Shown here: positions 50,136 through 64,000 of the stretch, in pieces
Layout of the letters: each line of letters begins with the position of its first letter
How positions within the stretch are numbered: the stretch's first letter is position 1
Assembly (NCBI GenBank): GCA_943737045.1
Contig: CALSFV010000082.1
Coordinates: forward strand, 62,001 to 126,000
Direction: 5' to 3'
DNA from: Parapristionchus giblindavisi
Lineage: Eukaryota; Nematoda; Chromadorea; Rhabditida; Diplogasteridae
Length of the DNA stretch: 64,000 bases
Made by a program: the position numbers and the translations under genes
The notes under the pieces: generated by a model
Told to the model about the DNA's origin: nothing
What the model saw: the letters and a program-made list of their open reading frames with translations, nothing else
Databases searched by the model: none

Positions 50136-52619
50136 TACAGTCCCGCAAGGTCTCCTCTTGTGTAGGGGGGTGCGGCGAGCGCGGCGACCCCCTTTGGTCG
50201 CCTGGATTTTCGCATTCATTTTTCGCGTGAAAATGTGAATTAATTTATTTTTTCTATTCATTATCGTGTTCTTGGGCAAGTATTGCTCGAGATACATGTA
50301 AAAAACTTTAAAATGCAAGGATTTTCATGATGCTCTTGGTCATTTTCATTGTTGGAAGAAATAAGTCAGTTCCGGTTCGTGGTGTGCCGAAATCCGTGAA
50401 AAAGAAAAACTCTGGCAATTTGCCAGCTCGATTTTCATGGCGATGAACATCGCTTTCTCATGTTATTTTTCAATTTGTTCATGTCAGTTGTGTTTGTTTC
50501 ATGCTTTCTTATTTCAGGATACCCTATCCTCCACGTGATGAGCGGTGGCCGAGTTGGGAAAGGAACGAATCAGATAAGAATTTGACTGTCTTTCTTGTGT
50601 TTCTTTAGTTGAACGATTGCTTTGTGGTTAACTCGTTCAGGATTGGGGATCGTGTGAGCTGTCCTTCACGAGCAACTACAACACAAACTGCAAACAGGTG
50701 AACATTAAACAATAATATAACTATTGAAAGTGGAAGACAGAGTCTTTGAACTATAAAGACGGAGAAAAACTTTGGAGAAGTATCTATAATGAGAGATGTA
50801 CCTTGTCCCGATGCTTAATAAATCTTGCTTACATAATCTACAATATGTTCTTTATAAATATTACACATTGCAGGTGTACCCTCGGTCTCTTCTGCTGTGT
50901 ACGTTTCCCGTCTTCACACTCTTCTCTTCTATGGTTTCTACCACTTGTTCTACAAGCCTCTTCGACCGGCTTGATCAGATACGTCCATTTCTTTGTTTTC
51001 TAAGGGATTATGACCTGATAATGAAGGGGTTCTATCGCATACCAAAATTAGGGAAATTAAAAGAATTTGAACAGCAAGTTGCTTGTGGATTACTTATTTT
51101 CAGCTTCTAACCGTGCCCTGTCCCATTCGTTCTCCGATATTAGCTGTTCTTCATCTTCTGACTGGTAAGTAGATAGTTTATTTAAATTATATGACAGCAA
51201 TCATAATTTCGATTTATTTTCCACAATACTTTGGCTGTGGGATACGACACAACAATCGTGTCTATCATTGATGAGTTACTGTATTCTGTTCAATCAGGGG
51301 CACTTGCTAAATAAAAAAAATAACGAATTGGTAATTCATCCAGGTGAGTGATCCAGGGAGCGAATCTCAATTGTTTCTCGAATGCCATTGACTAATATTG
51401 ATCGAAATCTTTTGAGGCGTGCATATTCACCACGAATGGTTCAAGTCCACGACTACTGAAGATTACTCATCATCAGTAACTCATCAATGATAGACACGAT
51501 TGTTGTGTCGTATCCCACAGCCAAAGTATTGTGGAAAATAAATCGAAATTATGATTGCTGTCATATAATTTAAATAAACTATCTACTTACCAGTCAGAAG
51601 ATGAAGAACAGCTAATATCGGAGAACGAATGGGACAGGGCACGGTTAGAAGCTGAAAATAAGTAATCCACAAGCAACTTGCTGTTCAAATTCTTTTAATT
51701 TCCCTAATTTTGGTATGCGATAGAACCCCTTCATTATCAGGTCATAATCCCTTAGAAAACAAAGAAATGGACGTATCTGATCAAGCCGGTCGAAGAGGCT
51801 TGTAGAACAAGTGGTAGAAACCATAGAAGAGAAGAGTGTGAAGACGGGAAACGTACACAGCAGAAGAGACCGAGGGTACACCTGCAATGTGTAATATTTA
51901 TAAAGAACATATTGTAGATTATGTAAGCAAGATTTATTAAGCATCGGGACAAGGTACATCTCTCATTATAGATACTTCTCCAAAGTTTTTCTCCGTCTTT
52001 ATAGTTCAAAGACTCTGTCTTCCACTTTCAATAGTTATATTATTGTTTAATGTTCACCTGTTTGCAGTTTGTGTTGTAGTTGCTCGTGAAGGACAGCTCA
52101 CACGATCCCCAATCCTGAACGAGTTAACCACAAAGCAATCGTTCAACTAAAGAAACACAAGAAAGACAGTCAAATTCTTATCTGATTCGTTCCTTTCCCA
52201 ACTCGGCCACCGCTCATCACGTGGAGGATAGGGTATCCTGAAATAAGAAAGCATGAAACAAACACAACTGACATGAACAAATTGAAAAATAACATGAGAA
52301 AGCGATGTTCATCGCCATGAAAATCGAGCTGGCAAATTGCCAGAGTTTTTCTTTTTCACGGATTTCGGCACACCACGAACCGGAACTGACTTATTTCTTC
52401 CAACAATGAAAATTACCAAGAGCATCATGAAAATCCTTGCATTTTAAAGTTTTTTACATGTATCTCGAGCAATACTTGCCCAAGAACACGATAATGAATA
52501 GAAAAAATAAATTAATTCACATTTTCACGCGAAAAATGAATGCGAAAATCCAGGCGACCAAAGGGGGTCGCCGCGCTCGCCGCACCCCCCTACACAAGAG
52601 GAGACCTTGCGGGACTGTA
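50136..52619. mobile_element. Palindromic element, copy 3
   Basis: Repeat of 21965-24448, offset 14087 from copy 2. Confidence 0.85.
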
Positions 52620-53285
52620 TGTATATGTCTCGTTTCCAGCTCACGCATGTTGATGAAATGTCTCATATAAAACAATGAGAAACCCCATAACAATATCATA
52701 CGTTAACCTAATACGATGTCGATTCCGAACTGAACAGTTTTCAATGATTCATTTCAACACCCATACAATTCAATTCTTTATCCTATCAGCACATTAAATG
52801 CAGAAGGGGCCATAACAGGGGGAATCTTCTTATCCACAAGTTTTATCCTTTCTAACTTCATAAGGTGAAAAGGCAAAGCTATACCGTTATTCAAGACACA
52901 AGTGCTGCAGGATATCACTACTAGGCCAGTCAGAACTCAAGACTAATTCATTCCGGAGAGCAAATCACTTCTGCGGACCCACTTTAGATATAAATATTTG
53001 TATTTAGATATAATATCGATTGTTTTTCAGTAGAACCACACATCGAAAAAATGTTTTAAAAGTACACCCGAACTAATTTGAAACTCTCCGCTCTGACAAT
53101 GCTTTCTCGCTTTCCTTGTCTACAAGACAGCGTTGCCAGAGCGGATGTCAAAATTAGCTCGGTGTATGGTTTTCTCTATGTGCGTTGTTTATAAAACTAT
53201 TCTTTGAAACAAATCAACATTTTCCTGGTACACGCTTTGATCAATGAAAGAATATTTATCGTTAATATTTACAAAATACATCTAA

Positions 53286-56698
<3,413 letters not shown>

Positions 56699-58104
56699 TG
56701 TTGAGTTGTTTCTGAAACTTATTTTTTAAACATTTTTCATTCCATAAAATCTATTTTCATAAACATATTACTGGTAAAGGGAAAGAGGGGAGATGATTTT
56801 GGTCTCCCACTTTGGGGGGGATATGGTTATGGTAAGTAAATCAGTGAAAAGTATGCAAAAGCTGAAAACTGTGGCCGTATGCAAGAACAACGGGAAAACC
56901 GTTTTCCGGGGGAAATGTGTCGTCATTAGCGTATGCGGAGGATTTTTGGAAAACGCCTCCGCCTACGGAAAACGGTACTTGCATACGGCCACTGGAAAAT
57001 TGTAAAACAAGAAAATGTGTGAGTGCCTGCTGATGGGTTTTCTTATCATATTCCTGCGCTTATATAGTCCGATGAATCGGTTTATCACTGATATAGAAGG
57101 TGTTGCTTATTGTGCGGAGGAAAGATGAGAGGCGGAAGAGTAATCGACATCAATATCTCTAACATGCTTGTATTTGCTCTGCCTGCGGCCAAGCATCAAG
57201 ATGCACATACACAGCCACGTGTTGGCATGATATTGAAGAGGACCACTACATTTATCTTATCAGCGCTACCAATTAGTACAGTGGAAATTGCCAGCGATTT
57301 CTTATTCTTCTGTCTCTGAGATATTTTTGTCGATTCAAAAAACGCCCCAAATCGAAATAAAATCACACTAATGCTATGTTGGGATTGAGAAAGGATTCAG
57401 CAACGTTCGGTATATCTTTCACCTTCCAAGAAAACTGTGCAACTCAAAAGAAAATCACGCTAAAGCTATGTTGAGATTTTTTAAGACTCAATTTTAGCGA
57501 GTTAGGACGGTTAACCCCAACACTATTCTGATTACTCTCACTACACATCATATAAGTGAACAATTATTATTTTTATCATTATTATATGTTTCAGGATCCG
57601 CATTTAATATTTCACGATCTCTAGAGGATAATTTTATTGATGAAGTTATTCCAATGTCTTCATATACCTTTCTGGATTTTCAGTACTACTTCTCATTCTA
57701 CTATAGCAGTTTCATCATCTGATTCGTGTGATTAATCTTGTCCACTATTGTGCCCTGTTACAATTCATCAAGAAATTCTTTCGCCAACGTAGGAGTTATT
57801 TTTTAAAGATAAAGTTATCAGTAAACGTCACAGCAACGAACATATTGTGCTTTATCGATAAGGGGCTTATCAGCACTCGGACACACTATGATCGCGACCA
57901 TTGAAATTTTTAGAGAGTAACGTGATTTTGTGCGTTACATTCCAACATGCCCAAGTCACAAAATTGTTTATATGTCTGATTCTTCAACAAGGTCTGTTCA
58001 CCATGAAGCTTTATTAGCTAGCATTGCTCATTCAAAGTCCTAGCAATCAATACGCAGAATCACCACAAAAGAAGTGAGGTGCTGTAACCAGTATTACTTT
58101 TGCT

Positions 58105-59299
58105 ACCAATCTGTCTTACAAGGGAACGTTCCCAACTTGTCCTGGCCATATAAGATGGCAATAGCATGAGTAGTATCAGTTTTCGATGCTGATCACGAAT
58201 CCGCTTTCATACGTTGCCCAATCGAGCTGAGCTTCGAGAAAATCGATATTGAAACTCGACGAGTTGATTCGAAAATTCACATCGTATCTACCTTATCTAC
58301 TAAACCTTGAATGAGCAATGCTGTAAATATGAAATAGGCTGCGCTCTTGATTAATTTATTGGCAGAGTGATGTATGCAACTAGTAGCGAAAAAAAGCAGT
58401 TTCCCTGATTTTCTTGTTGCTACTTCAACTGATTATTGCCGAATGTGAGTTGACGTGAATAGAATTACTCACCATTCTTATGAAACACAATTTCAAGTCA
58501 TAGACTCTCGCATTGATTGCTATCTTTATCTTGAATCGTGGGCGATATCGTGATAGATGGGACGCTGCACTTTTGCTGAATACCAGTGGAGGAATTGAAC
58601 ATACCAACCCCCTTCATCCAGTATTATACTCCATATTAAACAAATTGATTATAGTGCTGTGTTCTTCTACTTCACATGCTGTTGGGGATTGAAACTGCTC
58701 ATGTCGCAGAGTAAACCACACGGTGCACATTGAAAAAGTAGAGATACGAAATCTCGGCTACAAAATTACATCTCAATTTTCTCTTATCCATATTGCAAAT
58801 ATAAGTACTCATATTTGCTCTGGCAACACTCTCTCGTAGGCAAAGAAAGCGAGAGCATTTGTGCTGTGCCTTTAACTCCGCGATTTTCAGATCAATATGT
58901 AGATCATATCACACCTTCTGCTCGGATTTTTTTGTTCTTCGATACCATGATCAACATTTCGAAACCGTCATTATGAAATTTCACACAATTGATGAACAGC
59001 TCATAAAAAAAGTATTTCAGCAACTAAAATTTCTCGAAGCTGTCACAGACATTTTCGTTATTCATAATAAAACACTGTTACTGTTTGATTTTCTCACTCA
59101 TTTGCCCTCCCTGCAGGTATTAAATTCAACTGACGATGGTGAATTTCGCCAAAACGTTTTGAGAAATAATTTTAAAAAACCAATCTTGTCAACGACATTT
59201 ACAAAAGAAAAAAAACTCAAAATTTATATTGTTTTTAATTTGCGCATAGCGTATCAATGCAAAAATTTATTACAGATTCTATTTACAACCGAAATGCAT
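58105..59299. other. Unique flank between the tandem array and SULT C
   Basis: No sequence shared with the other unit ends. A partial P element is at about 58808-58870. The plus-strand frame 58859-59422 runs into the antisense of SULT C exon 9 and is not a gene. Confidence 0.55.
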
Positions 59300-61705
<2,406 letters not shown>

Positions 61706-61960
61706 GTCGAGTTGCTGTAAAGTCTCTACTTTTAATCATCGAAGAAATCGTGAAAAAAATGAGGAAAAATTAAATTTTTCGTGGCATTTCATTGAATAGG
61801 GCTCACACGTAAACAAGTAAACTAACAACCTAACTATTCATTTTTTTTTCAAATTTCGAATTTTGAAAAACTGAAAGAATAACTAAAAAACAAGTAACTC
61901 ATATGTTACCATTTAAACTAAAAACTAAAAAACAAATGATATACTTTCTTACCCTTCTAG

Positions 61961-61992
61961 GCGCTTATATAGTATCACATAATCAGCGAGTA
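61961..61992 (-). promoter_or_regulatory. TATA/GATA promoter block of SULT C
   Basis: Minus strand: ATTATGTGATACTATATAAGCG. TATATAAGCG is the same as in gene B, with TGATA just upstream. It lies about 255 bp from the start codon, with no MITE between, unlike A, B and the relic. Confidence 0.6.
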
Positions 61993-63367
61993 ACGAGGAT
62001 GTGCTCTGGGACGTCAAAGTTGAGGAGTCTTGATCAACATGTGTTTCAGTGGTGGTCCTCGATTTAGACTCGGTCAAACATCGCCAGAGATATCGATTAA
62101 GCATCAAAGAGCAGACGAATGACAAAGAATCGACTCATTTTACTCGTATGTATTGTAGACGAGCGGTTTGTTAACTTCCGCGGGGGTACTGTCATGGAAA
62201 GATTGTTTTAAAACCCTTCCACAGAAGCGATGTGATAGAATTATGCTCATTGTGAGGCAACAATCATCCACATATCATTTACGCGAAATCTCTCGATAGC
62301 AATTTTTTTATTTGGTTGTCTGTCCACGTTTTCGTGGGTTTACAACTTCAATCAACAAGTTTCAGTTCGATCGTTTTCTTGAATGGAGAATAACATCTCT
62401 CAGAGACGGAAGAATAAGAACTTGCAAGATAATTCCCCCTGCCCCTGACTTACTCTTCTGCACTTAGTGCTGATAAGATAAATGTATTGTATTGTATTGT
62501 TTGTCCACTGTGAATGTACGTATTGCTATCAGAACACGCTTTCATAATATCAATTATTATTGCTTTCCATTAATTTCTGATCAATTATTGATACCATTTT
62601 GTCGCCTGAAGATGAAACAACATAACTGTTCTTTGTTACTTATTTATTACGATTTCTTCAAAACCAAACCGATAAGGGCTTATCATCACATTCCTCGCAA
62701 TGTGATCACGATCTCTAGAAATCGTAAGAACAACGTGTTTCGTCTTTCGCGTTATTCCCAGTCATAAACATATTTATATCTAAGCCACATATCTTTTTTA
62801 AACCTCTTTGTCTTCAGTGCTCTCCAGCTAGCTGATCAATGGCAGTGTACAACAGAGATGATAAGCCTCCCAACACCCTTCGTGAGCCGCAATCACAAAA
62901 TGATAAAGCCAAATCAGAAAAACGAGGACCACGTGTGTGTTGTTTAACCCGGCAGTTCCAGAGATGATAAAATATAGAAGGATAATGCCGCTGTTGTCTT
63001 TTGTGATGAAAATGTTCAATGGTGGAAAAGTGTAATCCTGCTAAGATCTTGCTAAAAGTTTTATCATTAGCTGAACACAAAAGAAAGAAGTACTAGATTC
63101 CAAGATGTCACTGCATATCATATTCGAAATGAGAGAAAGAGGAACTATGAACGATGTGGCCCAAATTCACATGGTCGATGTATTAAATTTTGGATGATTT
63201 TAAAGAACCGTGAGATGATTTACTTCTTAATACGTGAATCAGTTCATTACGAACAGAGTACGATGTTTCATCTAATGACATTGATTGAATACTCACTACT
63301 TTACCATTCCTTATACTTTACCATTTTGCTTATACTTTGTCCATTCTTCAATCATAAAGTTTTAAAG
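61993..63367. other. Upstream region of SULT C, no gene seen
   Basis: Contains the inverted GATA pair at 62671-62684 shared with gene B's upstream region. A (TATTG)n run at 62484-62502, after GCTGATAAGATAAATG, resembles a LINE 3' tail. Frames here have no family resemblance and no convincing splice context. Confidence 0.5.
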
Positions 63368-63450
63368 GTGCAACCGGGCTAATTTTACTCTCCGCTCTGA
63401 AAATGCTCTTTCGTAGGGAAAGAAAGCGAGGGAGTATGGCTAGATCACAG
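63368..63450. repeat. Palindromic MITE (family P), intergenic
   Basis: GTGCAACCGGGCTAATTTTA and CTCTCCGCTCTGAAAATGCT form the left arm; the right arm is decayed after GAAAGCGAGGGAG. Confidence 0.6.
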
Positions 63451-63887
63451 AGTTGTCATCATGATTATCCCGAATCATTAAAGGTCACAAATCTTAGAAA
63501 TCGAAAGATGAATCAAAAGATCACACGATATTTGTCACTGAATATTTTCATGTTTTATGTAGAAATAATGATCGTACAGTGCATTGAAGACAAAGAGATA
63601 TGTACACGCCCTTATCAAACAAACAAATGGTGATTGTTTCGAGAATGATTAAATTATGACCAAATATATGATGCAGCGCAATGCAATGATATTTCTATCC
63701 GCACAAATCGAGGGATCTTGACTCATAAAACTATCAAAACATTAAGATAATATTTCAACGTCAAAAATGTATCTAATATTTCAGGAAGACGTGAAAAACC
63801 GCACACTGAAAACCATATTGAATCATTGGTCCAACCCGAAAAACATTAAGATAATATTTCTGGACGAACAAGCGTAGAAGCACTGCT

Positions 63888-63947
63888 CATTAAGCTTGTA
63901 AGCTTACCATTAAGCTTGTAAGCTTACCATTAAGCTTGTAAGCTTAC
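63888..63947. repeat. Three tandem copies of a 20-bp unit
   Basis: CATTAAGCTTGTAAGCTTAC is repeated three times exactly. Each unit contains AAGCTT twice. Nearby, ACATTAAGATAATATTTC occurs at about 63739 and 63843, so this edge has undergone local duplication. Confidence 0.95.
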
Positions 63948-64000
63948 CGACGTGGTCAATTGCTCAAGGCAATATTAGTGGTATTGATCTCTATAAAGTA

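Noticed and set aside
63403..63633. 76-codon plus-strand frame at the right end
   Set aside because: It starts inside a family P palindrome and shows no recognised domain.

Overview
The window is AT-rich DNA from an invertebrate animal. Genes are split into short exons by small GT-AG introns. The mobile DNA is typical of animals: a Penelope-like retroelement, a CR1/Jockey-type LINE, a mariner, and many MITEs and foldback elements. I cannot name the species. The small introns and GATA-type promoter sites would fit a nematode or another ecdysozoan, but that is inference.

Left part (1 to about 11 kb): a 436-bp satellite array, a tRNA-derived SINE-like head, then a diverged direct duplication of about 2 kb. 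Each copy carries a gene for a small secreted Gly/Arg/Tyr-rich protein (3137-4220 and 8459-10584, both on the minus strand). An orphan last exon of a third member lies between them. Insertions break up the block: a 321-bp MITE with TTA target duplication whose empty site survives in the paralogue, a 2.6-kb element with long inverted repeats flanked by TTAA, and a 5'-truncated LINE.

Main part (12-62 kb): a cluster of cytosolic sulfotransferase (SULT) genes, all on the minus strand. Gene A (12087-19290) has nine exons, and intron 3 holds a Penelope-like element with an N-terminal GIY-YIG domain (Naiad-type, permuted domain order). A decayed three-exon SULT relic, an intact gene B with a mariner in intron 2, and an intact gene C (59300-61705) follow. 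Complete genes keep the PAPS-binding YPKSGTTW, the catalytic THLP histidine, the RNPKD 3'-phosphate loop and the C-terminal RKG..GDWK motif.

The most striking large feature is a 14.08-kb direct repeat present three times in tandem (15852-58104). One breakpoint lies inside the Penelope ORF and the other upstream of gene B. The only differences I found are single-base indels, most of them in homopolymer runs. Copies 2 and 3 therefore carry a Penelope RT without its endonuclease, exons 1-3 of gene A without the rest, the relic, a 2.48-kb almost perfect palindrome, and a full gene B. This is either a very recent triplication or an assembly artefact.

Regulation: the SULT 5' flanks share a block of GATA sites (TGATAA) around a TATATAAG box. 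In A, the relic and B, different short inverted-repeat elements sit between this promoter and the start codon. Two hammerhead-ribozyme candidates are linked to Penelope sequences, a compact canonical-looking one at 59951-59994 and an unusual one downstream of the RT ORF. A palindromic MITE family of about 80-110 bp is scattered through nearly every intron and spacer.
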